A DNA stretch of 64,000 nt from CBDHEY01 sp965262305 (GTDB lineage: Bacteria; Pseudomonadota; Gammaproteobacteria; Pseudomonadales; Cellvibrionaceae), in assembly GCA_965262305.1 (NCBI GenBank), contig CBDHEY010000004.1, positions 1,240,001 through 1,304,000 of the forward strand, written 5' to 3'. The notes under the pieces are model-generated. The model made no database searches. It had not been told where the DNA came from and worked only from the letters and a program-made list of their open reading frames with translations. Both the position numbers and the translations under genes were made by a program. This document shows positions 53,650 through 63,936 of this stretch, piece after piece; within the stretch, counting starts at the first letter, position 1, and each line of letters opens with the position of its first letter.

Positions 53650-55845
53650 ATGAAAACAATTAAAATGAAAATTTACATGTTAATTTTACTGGTCGGTTTG
53701 GCTAGTGAGGCTGTATTTGCGAGTACGATTCAAGATATCTCGTTTTCGGAACTGCCTGGAGAAAGAGCCGAGATAGCATTGACTTTTGATAGTCCTCCAA
53801 ATCTCCCGAGCGGATATACAATAGAGAAACCAGCAAGGATTGTTTTGGATTTCGATCAAGTAGAAAATGCTCTTCCTAATAAAAAGTACCTTATGTCAGT
53901 TGGTCGAGTCGACAGTTCGGTGATTGTCTCTGGCGGAGGGCGCACTCGTGTTATCGTAAATCTCAATGATTACGTCCCTTATTCAACTCGAGTCTCGGGG
54001 AATCAAATACTTATTTCTGTAGGTGCTGAAGTTAATGCATCTAATCAGGTTTCTAATGAGTCAAAAAGTGTTTCACCATTAAAAGTATCTAATGCGTCTT
54101 CTCGAGTGACATCTCGTCCAGCGGGTTCTGCTATTACAAATATTGATTTCCGCCGCGGAGAAACAGGTGAAGGTAAAGTCATCGTTTCGTTAAGTGATCC
54201 AAAAGTAAATGTCGATATCGAAGAGGTTTCCAATGGTGTTGAAGTTCGATTTCATCAAACTGAATTACCCCAAGGGCTAATTCGAACGCTTGACGTAGTC
54301 GATTTTGCGACTCCGGTTAAACTCTTATCTAGCCAAAGAGAATCTGGTAGCGCAGTGATAAAACTTGAAGCTACTGGAGAATATGATTATTTAGCTTATC
54401 AAGCCGACGACGAATACGTTGTTAGTGTTAAACCACTTACTCAGCGTGAAATTGAAGAAAAGAAAAGGCGTTTTGCTTATGTTGGTGAGAGGTTATCTCT
54501 TAACTTTCAAGATATCCAGGTTAGAAATGTTCTCCAACTAATAGCGGATTTCACGGAGCTTAACCTCGTTGCGAGTGATACTGTTACTGGTAGTATTACA
54601 CTTCGATTAGAAAATGTGCCTTGGGATCAAGCATTAGATATCGTTTTAAAGACAAAAGGTTTAGATAAGCGTAAGGAAGGGAATGTGCTTATGGTTGCTC
54701 CGGCGGCAGAAATTGCTGAACGTGAGCGTCAAGAAATAGAAACTAAAAAGCAATTAGAGGAATTGGCGCCGCTGCGTACGGAGTATATTCGTATTCGATA
54801 TGCAAATGCCTCCGAAATGTTTAAATTGTTTGTAGGTAATGGTGCAGGAGGCGCAGGTGGAAGTGGCACTGGGGGCCAAGGCGAAGTTGAAGCAGGTGAG
54901 CAAGCGACGACTGGGAGCATCTTATCTGATCGTGGTCGTGCGATAGTTGACGACCGCACTAATTCTATTATTTTGACTGATACAGAAGAAAAGATTGCTG
55001 AGTTCAAAGAGCTTGTCGAGCGTGTTGATGTGCCTATTCGCCAAGTTATGATTGAAGCTCGTATCGTAGTTGCGAACAATGACTTTAGGAAAGAGCTTGG
55101 GTTTAGAATGGCGGGTGATGCCGTTGAAACGTCGAACAGCGGCAGAAATAAATTTGAGTTTACCGGTCGGTTAGAAGGTTTGACCAATGGAGATGGTGGT
55201 GGGCCTGAAGTTGTATTTGACGATGGTGATGGTGATGGAATAACCGACGATGAGCGAAGTCTAGTCAATTCAAATCTCGTTGACCTGGGTGTGTTTCAAC
55301 CTGCTGGTGCATTTACTTGGAATGTGATTAGTTCAAATTTCTTATTGGGAATGGAGCTGTCAGCATTAGAGAACTCAGGTTTTGCAGAAATTGTTAGTCA
55401 GCCCAAAATTATAACCGGAGACAAACAAACTGCTGTTATCTCATCAGGTACCCAAATCGCGTTTATTGCTGCGGGTGGAGAAGATGCAGAAATTGAATTT
55501 GAAGATGCTTTATTAGAACTTGAGGCTACGCCTCAAATAACGCCAGATAATAAAGTGATTATGGACATTATCATAACTCAGGATTCTGTCGGACAAATTA
55601 TTGGTGGTCAGCCTTCTATTGACAAAACTCGTTTAGAAAGCCAGGTTTTAGTGGCTGATGGTGAAACCATCGTTCTTGGTGGAATTTATCAGAGTGAGGT
55701 TGTTAATGGTGTCACTAAGGTGCCGTTGTTGGGAGATATTCCTTTTATTGGTCGGCTGTTTAGAAACACTGTAAAGTCTGAGAATAAACGCGAGCTTCTT
55801 TTGTTTATTACGCCGCGTATCATGGCTCAAACTATCGTCAATTAA
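53650..55845 (+). CDS. pilQ: Type IV pilus secretin PilQ
   Basis: A 731-residue outer-membrane secretin. After a signal peptide (about 1-25) come two AMIN domains that bind peptidoglycan (about 30-115 and 170-265), an STN/N0 domain (LSLNFQDIQVRNVLQLIADFT), an N1-type domain with a glycine-rich insert (near residues 397-415), and the secretin core ending with VPLLGDIPFIGRLFR and ELLLFITPRI. Length and domain order are normal. It is followed two bases later by aroK. Confidence 0.96.
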   Translation: MKTIKMKIYMLILLVGLASEAVFASTIQDISFSELPGERAEIALTFDSPPNLPSGYTIEKPARIVLDFDQVENALPNKKYLMSVGRVDSSVIVSGGGRTRVIVNLNDYVPYSTRVSGNQILISVGAEVNASNQVSNESKSVSPLKVSNASSRVTSRPAGSAITNIDFRRGETGEGKVIVSLSDPKVNVDIEEVSNGVEVRFHQTELPQGLIRTLDVVDFATPVKLLSSQRESGSAVIKLEATGEYDYLAYQADDEYVVSVKPLTQREIEEKKRRFAYVGERLSLNFQDIQVRNVLQLIADFTELNLVASDTVTGSITLRLENVPWDQALDIVLKTKGLDKRKEGNVLMVAPAAEIAERERQEIETKKQLEELAPLRTEYIRIRYANASEMFKLFVGNGAGGAGGSGTGGQGEVEAGEQATTGSILSDRGRAIVDDRTNSIILTDTEEKIAEFKELVERVDVPIRQVMIEARIVVANNDFRKELGFRMAGDAVETSNSGRNKFEFTGRLEGLTNGDGGGPEVVFDDGDGDGITDDERSLVNSNLVDLGVFQPAGAFTWNVISSNFLLGMELSALENSGFAEIVSQPKIITGDKQTAVISSGTQIAFIAAGGEDAEIEFEDALLELEATPQITPDNKVIMDIIITQDSVGQIIGGQPSIDKTRLESQVLVADGETIVLGGIYQSEVVNGVTKVPLLGDIPFIGRLFRNTVKSENKRELLLFITPRIMAQTIVN

Positions 55846-55847
55846 GC

Positions 55848-56360
55848 GTGATAAATAATATTATTCTTGTAGGGCCAATGGGAGCGGGAAAGTCAACTAT
55901 TGGCCGACTGTTAGCTTCTAAGCTCAATTTTGCTTTCGTCGATACTGATCAAATTATTGAGGATCGGACCGGCGCAGATATTCCGTGGATTTTTGATGTC
56001 GAGGGTGAAGACGGATTTCGTGATCGAGAAACAAGCGCTTTAACGGATGCAATGGATCTCACTCACACTGTAATTGCAACGGGAGGAGGGATTGTAGAGC
56101 GGGAAACTAATCGTCTCTTGCTTAAAAAGTCTCCGTTAGTTGTTTATTTGACTGCAACTATAGAGCAATTAGTCCAAAGAACTTCCCGTGACAAAAAAAG
56201 GCCTCTATTACAAGTGGATGATCCAAAATCAAAAATCATCGAGCTTTTCGAGAGTCGGGACCCTTTATACCAAGAAGTTGCGACCCATACTTTGATGACA
56301 GACAATTCAAGTCCAAAAAACGTTGTACAAAAGATTGTAGATATATTTGATCGCGCATAA
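55848..56360 (+). CDS. aroK: Shikimate kinase
   Basis: A 170-residue kinase phosphorylating shikimate in the chorismate pathway. Walker A is GPMGAGKSTIGR, the substrate residues are in DTDQIIE and FRDRE, the glycine motif is ATGGGIV and the lid arginine is in RDKKRPLL. The start is GTG 55848, two bases after the pilQ stop. The pilQ-aroK-aroB linkage is a conserved gammaproteobacterial arrangement. Confidence 0.96.
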   Translation: MINNIILVGPMGAGKSTIGRLLASKLNFAFVDTDQIIEDRTGADIPWIFDVEGEDGFRDRETSALTDAMDLTHTVIATGGGIVERETNRLLLKKSPLVVYLTATIEQLVQRTSRDKKRPLLQVDDPKSKIIELFESRDPLYQEVATHTLMTDNSSPKNVVQKIVDIFDRA

Positions 56361-56400
56361 AATCATTTTTAATTTCCTTCTTTAGAAAATAAGACAGAAA

Positions 56401-57486
56401 ATGGCGCATCTTAATGTTGATTTGGGTGATAGAAGTTACCCTATTTTTATTGAAACTGGATTGTTATATGATTCAGAAAAATTCCTTCCATATATAAAGG
56501 GCGAAAAAGTACTAATTGTTTCAAACGAAACTGTAGCGCCTTTGTTGTCTGAGCAGTTAATAAATACTCTTAATAACCACAAGATTATTGACCAAGTTGT
56601 GCTGCCAGATGGTGAGCAATATAAAGGTCTGGAAACCTTAAATCTTATTTTTGACGCTTTACTTGAAAAAAAGCATAACCGAAGAACGACTCTTATTGCA
56701 CTCGGTGGCGGAGTTATAGGTGATATGACTGGTTTCGCAGCCGCTTGTTATCAGCGCGGTGTTAATTTCATTCAAGTACCCACAACTCTGTTATCACAAG
56801 TTGATTCTTCAGTAGGTGGAAAAACAGGTGTTAATCATCCACTAGGGAAAAACATGATTGGCGCTTTTTATCAACCTCAGTCCGTCGTTATCGATATTGA
56901 TGTGTTAGATTCTTTGCCTGAAAGAGAATTATCCGCAGGCTTAGCAGAAGTTATTAAATATGGGCTAATATACGATTCAAGCTTTTTTGATTGGATTGAA
57001 AATAATATCGAAAAACTACTAAATAAAGATGCGGAAGCTCTTATTTATGCTATTGAAACTTCCTGTTTAATTAAAGCAAAAGTTGTCGCCGAAGACGAAA
57101 AAGAGAATGGTATACGGGCAATATTGAATTTGGGGCACACCTTTGGCCACGCTATTGAGGCGTATCAAGGATATGGAAGTTGGCTTCATGGTGAAGCAGT
57201 TGGGGCCGGAATGGTTATGGCCTGCGATCTGTCAGTAAGGATGGGTTGGATCGATATGGAGCTATATGATAGGGCAGTAACCCTTATCGGTAAGGCAAGG
57301 CTACCTGTCAAAGCTCCCGAAAATATGTCCGAAAGTATCTTTCTTGACTATATGTCTGTAGATAAGAAAAACATCGATAACGCGATTCGTCTTGTACTAT
57401 TAAAGGCCTGTGGTAAGGCGATTGTCACCACTGAATACTCTAAAACTTTGCTGTCTGAAACCTTAACCGGTGTGCCTTTAAGATAA
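56401..57486 (+). CDS. aroB: 3-dehydroquinate synthase
   Basis: A 361-residue NAD- and metal-dependent enzyme making dehydroquinate from DAHP. Visible signatures are LPDGEQYK, GGGVIGDMTGFAAACYQRGV, VPTTLLSQVDSSVGGKTGVNH and the metal-ligand histidines in NLGHTFGHAIE and WLHGEAVGAGM. Full length. It lies 40 bp after aroK in the same operon. Confidence 0.97.
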   Translation: MAHLNVDLGDRSYPIFIETGLLYDSEKFLPYIKGEKVLIVSNETVAPLLSEQLINTLNNHKIIDQVVLPDGEQYKGLETLNLIFDALLEKKHNRRTTLIALGGGVIGDMTGFAAACYQRGVNFIQVPTTLLSQVDSSVGGKTGVNHPLGKNMIGAFYQPQSVVIDIDVLDSLPERELSAGLAEVIKYGLIYDSSFFDWIENNIEKLLNKDAEALIYAIETSCLIKAKVVAEDEKENGIRAILNLGHTFGHAIEAYQGYGSWLHGEAVGAGMVMACDLSVRMGWIDMELYDRAVTLIGKARLPVKAPENMSESIFLDYMSVDKKNIDNAIRLVLLKACGKAIVTTEYSKTLLSETLTGVPLR

Positions 57487-57530
57487 TTTATAGTGCCATA
57501 TCTTGAGTTCGCTATGTAGGCTTGAGAAGA

Positions 57531-59198
57531 ATGAAAAATAATGATGACTCCTCTAATTCAGCCACTGAGTTGGAGATGTATTCTAGCCAGGATTATTTCC
57601 CTACCCCCGCGAGGAATGGGTTGATCCAGCAGCTTTCACATCTTGCTTTTTTTGGTGATGGTGTTTCTGTGGTCATTGGCAATGATTCCAGTGGTAAATC
57701 TAGCATTTTAAATGAACTCAAAGGTTCGCTCCAAATTGCACCTTTTGCCAGTTATATTGCTTTAAGTAAAAAATCTGATATTGCTGGTTTTATTAATGAT
57801 GTAGTAAGCGATTTTGAGCTTCCTTCCCAGCCTATGAGCCACTCTGAAACTTCTCTTGGTGAATGCATTGCGGAGTTAAGGCATTTTAATCAGTCGCTTT
57901 TGCTAGAAAACAAGGCTGCTGTTTTGGTCGTTGATAATGCCCAATACCTTGACGAGCAGGCCTTAGCTGTTTTGCTTAGCTTGTTTCAAGGAGCAACAAG
58001 TTCGGGTTCTGGTATTAGGGTTATTTTGTTTTCGGAGAAAGGAATTCTAGAGAAAATTGACGCTCTTCATTTAGTTGATGTCTCTGTTTATGACTTTGAT
58101 ATCCCAAATTTATCTCTATCAGAACTGGAAGATTTTCTTGAGTTTTATGGCAAAAAAGAAAATTTAGAATTACCAGAAAATTTAAATATTCAAAAAATAT
58201 GGTCTTCAACTAAAGGACATGTTGGGAATTCGATTTCCATGGCGTTTGGAGAAATTCATGAAGACGCGCCTTTTGACGAGCTCGAAGAAGAGAAAGTCAG
58301 CTTTCTTCCTGTCGGGCATGTTGTTGCAGTGATAATATTATTTGGAGTCTTAAGTTGGGCTTTTTTCATAAGAAATGGAGATTCAGAGCCTGTTCGAATC
58401 GTTTCAAATTTAAAGCCGAGCGAGCATGAATCAGGTGTTGTTTCTGCTATCGATCGAGAATTAATCAAACCTAACGATTTTAAAGAAATAGAAGATGATC
58501 CAGTTGAACCTGAAATTTATCCCTCCGTGGGTGAAGATGATGGACAGGCCGAATCTGTCGAAGGCTTTGAGCAGATAGATGAGCAAGATCTAAATCTGCT
58601 TAATTCAAAAGAAGTTAATGTACCCGAAGCTGAAAAAAAATTAGGGGCTATTGATGTTGATTATCAGCAAGTGGATGAACCTGAAGTTATTGAATCTAAC
58701 GTTGTTGAAGAAGTTTTACCTGCTAAAGTCGAGGAACTGCCCGTTGTAGCTAAGAACAGCCTTAAAGTTATAGAAAAAAACTCCGAGACTCCAAAAGCGG
58801 CGAGTGAAGAGATAATACAAAATAAGGGCGCGACTGTTCGAATTGAACCAAAAACCACAATTCCAATAAAAAAGCCCCAATATACGCTCTCTGATGATGA
58901 GTCTTTTTTGATGTCCCTACCACCAAGCAATCATGTGTTACAAATTGTGGCTGCGAGTAAAAAGGATGCGCTGATCGAGTTTGTAAGAAAGCAGTCTATT
59001 AAAGACCGTCTTTATATTTACCATGGAGAACGGCAAGGAAAACTTTGGTACATTGTGGTCGAAGGTCCGTACAAAGATAAAAGTTCAGCGTTATTTGGCA
59101 GAGCAAATTTGCCTGATGCGCTTGCCAAGTCAGGCCCATGGCCACGTGAGCTAGTATCTATTCAGGCAGAAATTGATTCTGCAAAACAGTTCAAATAA
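57531..59198 (+). CDS. DamX-like AAA ATPase with C-terminal SPOR domain
   Basis: A 555-residue membrane protein. The cytoplasmic N-terminal ATPase has Walker A in IGNDSSGKSSI and Walker B in AAVLVVDNAQYLDEQ; one membrane helix follows (about residues 260-282, VVAVIILFGVLSWAFF), then an acidic, low-complexity periplasmic linker (about 290-450), and a C-terminal SPOR domain (HVLQIVAASKKDALIEF... IVVEGPYKDKSSALFG). DamX of E. coli localises to the septum; the gene position after aroB is conserved. ATG 57531 is chosen over TTG 57522 three codons upstream. Confidence 0.9.
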   Translation: MKNNDDSSNSATELEMYSSQDYFPTPARNGLIQQLSHLAFFGDGVSVVIGNDSSGKSSILNELKGSLQIAPFASYIALSKKSDIAGFINDVVSDFELPSQPMSHSETSLGECIAELRHFNQSLLLENKAAVLVVDNAQYLDEQALAVLLSLFQGATSSGSGIRVILFSEKGILEKIDALHLVDVSVYDFDIPNLSLSELEDFLEFYGKKENLELPENLNIQKIWSSTKGHVGNSISMAFGEIHEDAPFDELEEEKVSFLPVGHVVAVIILFGVLSWAFFIRNGDSEPVRIVSNLKPSEHESGVVSAIDRELIKPNDFKEIEDDPVEPEIYPSVGEDDGQAESVEGFEQIDEQDLNLLNSKEVNVPEAEKKLGAIDVDYQQVDEPEVIESNVVEEVLPAKVEELPVVAKNSLKVIEKNSETPKAASEEIIQNKGATVRIEPKTTIPIKKPQYTLSDDESFLMSLPPSNHVLQIVAASKKDALIEFVRKQSIKDRLYIYHGERQGKLWYIVVEGPYKDKSSALFGRANLPDALAKSGPWPRELVSIQAEIDSAKQFK

Positions 59199-59252
59199 TG
59201 TCTGTTTTGTAAATATTTCAGCTTTATATCATTCGTATTCTGAGTCACAGGC

Positions 59253-59281
59253 TTGCCATACTGATAAACTGAGGTTAAGAT
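59253..59281 (+). promoter_or_regulatory. Possible promoter in the gltB leader
   Basis: TTGCCA (59253-59258), 17 bp, TAAGAT (59276-59281). It lies before the terminator at 59303, so a transcript from it would have to read through that hairpin to reach gltB. Confidence 0.35.
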
Positions 59282-59302
59282 TCTGCGCCCAAATCGTGGA
59301 GC

Positions 59303-59329
59303 AAGCCCCTATATTCAGGGGCTTTTTTG
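59303..59329 (+). terminator. Rho-independent terminator between the SPOR ATPase and gltB
   Basis: AGCCCCT (59304-59310) pairs perfectly with AGGGGCT (59317-59323) around ATATTC and runs into six T residues. It probably ends the pil-aro-SPOR transcript. Confidence 0.92.
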
Positions 59330-59427
59330 TCTAGAAACGCTACGATAATTCATTTCTGGTGCAAAGGTTGCTATGGTTTTAATCTTTTGTGCCCAACGAT
59401 TAGTCGCGATATTAAGTGAAAACGCTG

Positions 59428-62400
59428 ATGAGTAAAGGTTTATACAAGCTAGATGAGTTTAAAGATAACTGTGGTTTCGGCTTAATTGCCCATTTAAAGG
59501 GCGAGCCGAGTCATAAGTTATTGGAAACGGGCATTGAAGCGCTTACATGTATGACTCATCGTGGTGGAATTGCCGCTGATGGTAAGACGGGCGATGGATG
59601 TGGCCTGTTAATTCAAAAACCAGATGAGTTTTTGCGTGCTAAGGTGTCTGAAGAGTTAGGCGAGACTCTCTCAGATTCTTATGGTGTTGGTGCGGTAATG
59701 CTGAACCAAGATGAGGCGGCTAGACAAGCATCAATGGAGGTGGTGGTTGAAGAATTAAACGCCGTAGGTTTCCACAAAGTGTTATGGCGTGAGGTTCCTA
59801 CAGACTCTTCGTGTCTGGGCCCTATTGCTTTGGACTCTTTACCGACTTTTTATCATCTTTTTGTCGATGCCCCGGGGTTAAACTCGAAAGAGCTAAACTC
59901 AAAACTTTTTGTAGCTCGAAGAAAAACCGAAATTCGGCTAGCAGCGGATGAATCCTTCTATTTTGCTAGTTTAAGTGGTGAAGTTCTTTCGTATAAAGGC
60001 TTGATGATGCCAGTTGATCTTCCAGGGTTTTACAAAGACCTTGCTGATCCAGCCTTGAAGACGGCTATCTGTGTTTTTCATCAAAGATTTTCCACAAATA
60101 CCTTGCCCCGTTGGCCTCTTGCTCAGCCATTTAGATTGCTTGCTCACAACGGTGAAATTAACACTATCATGGGTAATCGAAATTGGGCTGCTGCGAGAAC
60201 GAAAAAGTTCCAAACAGAGTTTCTGCCCAATGTTGAAGAAATAGCTCCTCTAGTAAATCGCCAGGGTTCTGATTCCTCAAGCTTGGACAATATGCTTGAA
60301 ATCCTTCTTATCGGTGGCATGGATCTTTATAGAGCTGCGCGAATGCTTGTTCCACCTGCTTGGCAAAATATCGACAACATGGGCGACGAGCTGAAGGCTT
60401 TCTTTGAATACAATTCAATGCATATTGAACCCTGGGATGGCCCCGCAGGCCTAGTACTTACCGATGGTCGTCGCGCGGTTTGTGCTTTAGACAGAAATGG
60501 ATTGAGGCCATCGCGGTGGGTAATTACTCGTGATGACTTCATTACGGTTGCGTCTGAGATTGGTGTGTATGACTATTCCCCAGAGGATGTCGTGGCCAAG
60601 GGGCGTTTAGGGCCTGGTCAAATTCTTTCTGTTGATACAAAAACTGGTGAACTCTTACACACTAAAGAAATTGATGACAGGCTTAAAAAGTCTCAACCGT
60701 ATCAAAAATGGCTTGCCGAGCGGGCATTTAGAATTGAAACGTCTTTGACGAGTGGCAAGATAGTAAATGGCCTTTCTGATGATCAAATAGCTTCAGCGAT
60801 GAAACTATTTCAGCTTACTTTTGAAGAAAATGATCAGGTCATCCGTCCATTGGCTGAAGCTGGCGCAGAAGCGGTTGGTGCAATGGGTGATGACACCCCA
60901 ATGGCCGTGCTTTCTCTTAAGCAGCGTCCACTGTACGATTTTTTTCGGCAGCAATTTGCTCAGGTAACTAACCCCCCTATCGATCCATTGCGTGAAGCTA
61001 TCGTGATGTCGTTGGAAACTTGTTTGGGTAGGGAGTTATCGGTATTTGAAGAAACGCCTGAACATGCTGACAGGATCATTTTATCAAGCCCAGTATTATC
61101 ACCTGAAAAATTTCAGGTGATTAAGACTATTGATCGTCCGGGATATGCTTCAAAAGTTTTTGATCTAAATTACGACGCATCGAAACTTTCTCTGAAGCAA
61201 AGTTTGGAGCTGCTACTAGAAGATGTTGTATCTTCGGTAAAGCAAGGTACTAACCTTGTTGTTTTAAGCGATTCCAGTATAAAAGACGGCGCTCTACCGA
61301 TTCATGCTTTATTGGCGACAGGAGCTGTGCACCATAGGTTAATTAGGGATGGTTTACGCTGTGATGCCAATATTATCGTCGAAACTGGAACTGCGCGAGA
61401 TTCGCATCAAATTGCGGTTCTATTAGGCTATGGAGCGACTGCGGTCTATCCTTATCTCAGTTTTTATGCGTTAAATACGCTTATAGATTCAAAAGAAGTT
61501 CTACTTGATCATGTCTCAGCCTATAAAAACTATGCAAAGGGTATAGATAAAGGCCTACTCAAAATTCTCTCAAAAATGGGTATCTCTACCATTGCATCTT
61601 ATCGTGGAGCGCAGCTATTCGAAGCTGTAGGCTTATCTGAAGAAATCATCGAAACCTGTTTTGTTGGCACGCCAAGCCGAATTTGTGGTGCTGGATTTAA
61701 AGATTTAGAAGATGATGTAAAAGCTCTATCCAAGAACGCTTGGAAAAAGCGAAAGGGTATCGAGCCTGGAGGCTTGCTTAAGTATGTGCACGGACAAGAG
61801 TACCATGCCTATAACCCGGATGTTGTTCACGCATTACAAAAGGCCGTGAAAACTGGAGATTATTCTTTTTGGCGTGATTACGCGGGCTTAGTAAATAACA
61901 GACCGGCGGCGACACTTAGAGATTTACTCACGCTGAAATCAGATATCCAATCTATATCGATCGATGATGTAGAGCCTGTAGAGAGTATCGTTAAACGATT
62001 TGATTCTGCTGCTATGTCATTAGGCGCATTAAGCCCCGAGGCTCATGAATCTCTAGCTGAAGCAATGAATACGCTTGGTGGTAGATCAAATAGTGGCGAA
62101 GGTGGTGAAGACGCCAAGCGATTCGGCACTAATCGAGTCTCTAAAATTAAACAGATAGCGTCTGGACGATTTGGTGTGACTCCGCATTACTTAGTTAATG
62201 CCGAGGTTCTTCAGATTAAGGTTGCTCAAGGTGCTAAGCCTGGAGAAGGCGGTCAGCTGCCCGGTGGAAAAGTGAATGATCTTATCGCTCGTCTAAGGTT
62301 TTCAGTTCCTGGCGTCACCCTGATATCTCCCCCACCGCATCATGATATCTATTCTATCGAAGACTTGGCACAGCTTATTTATGATCTTAAGCAGGTCAAC

Positions 62401-63876
62401 CCAGAAGCGCTTGTTTCAGTTAAACTCGTTTCTCGACCGGGTGTAGGAACTATTGCAGCGGGGGTCGCAAAAGCTTATGCAGATTTGATCACGATTTCTG
62501 GTTATGACGGGGGTACGGCTGCAAGTCCGCTGACATCTATTAGATATGCTGGCTCTCCATGGGAACTAGGATTGTCGGAAACTCACCAGACTTTGAGAGC
62601 AAATGACTTGAGAGATAAGGTCAGATTGCAAACCGACGGTGGTTTAAAATCAGGGCTAGATGTTATAAAAGCGGCCATTCTAGGCGCCGAGAGCTTCGGG
62701 TTTGGTACAGCGCCAATGGTAGCGCTGGGTTGTAAGTACTTACGAATCTGCCATCTCAACAATTGTGCGACAGGTGTTGCTACACAGCAAGAAAAGCTTC
62801 GTGACGATCATTATATTGGCACAGTTGAAATGGCGATGAATTTCTTCAAATTTGTTGCGCAAGAAACTCGCGAGTGGTTGGCTAAATTGGGAGTGGCTAG
62901 CATTACTGATCTTGTTGGTAGAGTAGATTTACTTGAAGTTATTGAGGGCGAAACTCAACGCCAGCGCCAGTTAGATTTAGCGCCGATTACTTATACCGAT
63001 GAACTTCTTGAAACTAAACCGCAAATATGCAGTGTTGCCAAGAACGAGCCTTTTGATCAGGGGGTTTTAGCGGAAAAAATGGTTACCGAAATCCTTCCTT
63101 CAATCGAAGCAAAATCAGGGGGACAATTTGAGTTTAAAGTCACAAATTGTGATCGCTCTATTGGTGCTAGATTGAGTGGCGAAATCGCAAAACGTCATGG
63201 TAATCAGGGTATGAGCGACGCACCTATCAAGCTTAAATTGTCGGGTGTCGCTGGTCAAAGTTTGGGAGTGTGGAATGCTGGAGGCCTTCATATATACCTC
63301 GAAGGTGATGCTAATGATTACGTTGGTAAAGGAATGACAGGCGGAAAAGTCGTGATATACCCTCCCGCTGGATCTTCTTTTGAGTCTAACTTAACTAGCA
63401 TAATGGGTAATACGTGTTTATACGGTGCGACAGGAGGTCAATTGTTTGCTGCAGGTCGGGCTGGCGAGCGATGCGGAGTAAGAAATTCCGGGGCAAAGGT
63501 CGTGGTAGAAGGTGCTGGAGATCACTGTTGTGAATATATGACGGGTGGTGTTGTTACGGTGCTTGGTGAAACCGGTGTTAATTTTGGTGCGGGAATGACC
63601 GGTGGCTTTGCCTATGTGCTAGATGAAAATAATGTATTTGTTGATCGAGTTAACCATGAATTGGTAGGTATTTCTCGTATAGACACTGAAATCTTAGAAG
63701 AGCATAGAAACCACCTGCGTGGAATTATTGAAGAGTTCACAGACGAAACATCGAGTAAATGGGGACATCACCTTTTATCGAATTTTAATGAATATGTTGG
63801 AAAATTTTGGTTGGTCAAGCCCAAAGCTGCAAACTTAGAAAGCCTACTTAAAAGCGTCAAAACAAAATCTGAATAA
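59428..63876 (+). CDS. gltB: Glutamate synthase large subunit
   Basis: A 1482-residue iron-sulfur flavoprotein that makes glutamate from glutamine and 2-oxoglutarate with NADPH-derived electrons from GltD. The class-II amidotransferase nucleophile is the cysteine of DNCGFGLIAH (residue 15 from this start), exposed by removal of a short propeptide. The central domain, the FMN domain with GGRSNSGEGGED and GYDGGTAASPL, the 3Fe-4S cysteines in CRICHLNNCATG-type sequence (residues near 1110-1117), and the C-terminal beta-helix follow. The frame can start at GTG 59416; ATG 59428 is preferred. gltD follows in the same direction. Confidence 0.97.
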   Translation: MSKGLYKLDEFKDNCGFGLIAHLKGEPSHKLLETGIEALTCMTHRGGIAADGKTGDGCGLLIQKPDEFLRAKVSEELGETLSDSYGVGAVMLNQDEAARQASMEVVVEELNAVGFHKVLWREVPTDSSCLGPIALDSLPTFYHLFVDAPGLNSKELNSKLFVARRKTEIRLAADESFYFASLSGEVLSYKGLMMPVDLPGFYKDLADPALKTAICVFHQRFSTNTLPRWPLAQPFRLLAHNGEINTIMGNRNWAAARTKKFQTEFLPNVEEIAPLVNRQGSDSSSLDNMLEILLIGGMDLYRAARMLVPPAWQNIDNMGDELKAFFEYNSMHIEPWDGPAGLVLTDGRRAVCALDRNGLRPSRWVITRDDFITVASEIGVYDYSPEDVVAKGRLGPGQILSVDTKTGELLHTKEIDDRLKKSQPYQKWLAERAFRIETSLTSGKIVNGLSDDQIASAMKLFQLTFEENDQVIRPLAEAGAEAVGAMGDDTPMAVLSLKQRPLYDFFRQQFAQVTNPPIDPLREAIVMSLETCLGRELSVFEETPEHADRIILSSPVLSPEKFQVIKTIDRPGYASKVFDLNYDASKLSLKQSLELLLEDVVSSVKQGTNLVVLSDSSIKDGALPIHALLATGAVHHRLIRDGLRCDANIIVETGTARDSHQIAVLLGYGATAVYPYLSFYALNTLIDSKEVLLDHVSAYKNYAKGIDKGLLKILSKMGISTIASYRGAQLFEAVGLSEEIIETCFVGTPSRICGAGFKDLEDDVKALSKNAWKKRKGIEPGGLLKYVHGQEYHAYNPDVVHALQKAVKTGDYSFWRDYAGLVNNRPAATLRDLLTLKSDIQSISIDDVEPVESIVKRFDSAAMSLGALSPEAHESLAEAMNTLGGRSNSGEGGEDAKRFGTNRVSKIKQIASGRFGVTPHYLVNAEVLQIKVAQGAKPGEGGQLPGGKVNDLIARLRFSVPGVTLISPPPHHDIYSIEDLAQLIYDLKQVNPEALVSVKLVSRPGVGTIAAGVAKAYADLITISGYDGGTAASPLTSIRYAGSPWELGLSETHQTLRANDLRDKVRLQTDGGLKSGLDVIKAAILGAESFGFGTAPMVALGCKYLRICHLNNCATGVATQQEKLRDDHYIGTVEMAMNFFKFVAQETREWLAKLGVASITDLVGRVDLLEVIEGETQRQRQLDLAPITYTDELLETKPQICSVAKNEPFDQGVLAEKMVTEILPSIEAKSGGQFEFKVTNCDRSIGARLSGEIAKRHGNQGMSDAPIKLKLSGVAGQSLGVWNAGGLHIYLEGDANDYVGKGMTGGKVVIYPPAGSSFESNLTSIMGNTCLYGATGGQLFAAGRAGERCGVRNSGAKVVVEGAGDHCCEYMTGGVVTVLGETGVNFGAGMTGGFAYVLDENNVFVDRVNHELVGISRIDTEILEEHRNHLRGIIEEFTDETSSKWGHHLLSNFNEYVGKFWLVKPKAANLESLLKSVKTKSE

Positions 63877-63936
63877 TTACTTAGATAAAATTACTAGTTA
63901 TCCAGATTTCTTAGGTGTGTAACTGAGATTACAATA

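Noticed and set aside
54729..55268. 179-codon open frame antisense to pilQ
   Set aside because: Ser/Pro-rich translation typical of the reverse of a conserved gene; pilQ on the other strand is fully supported.
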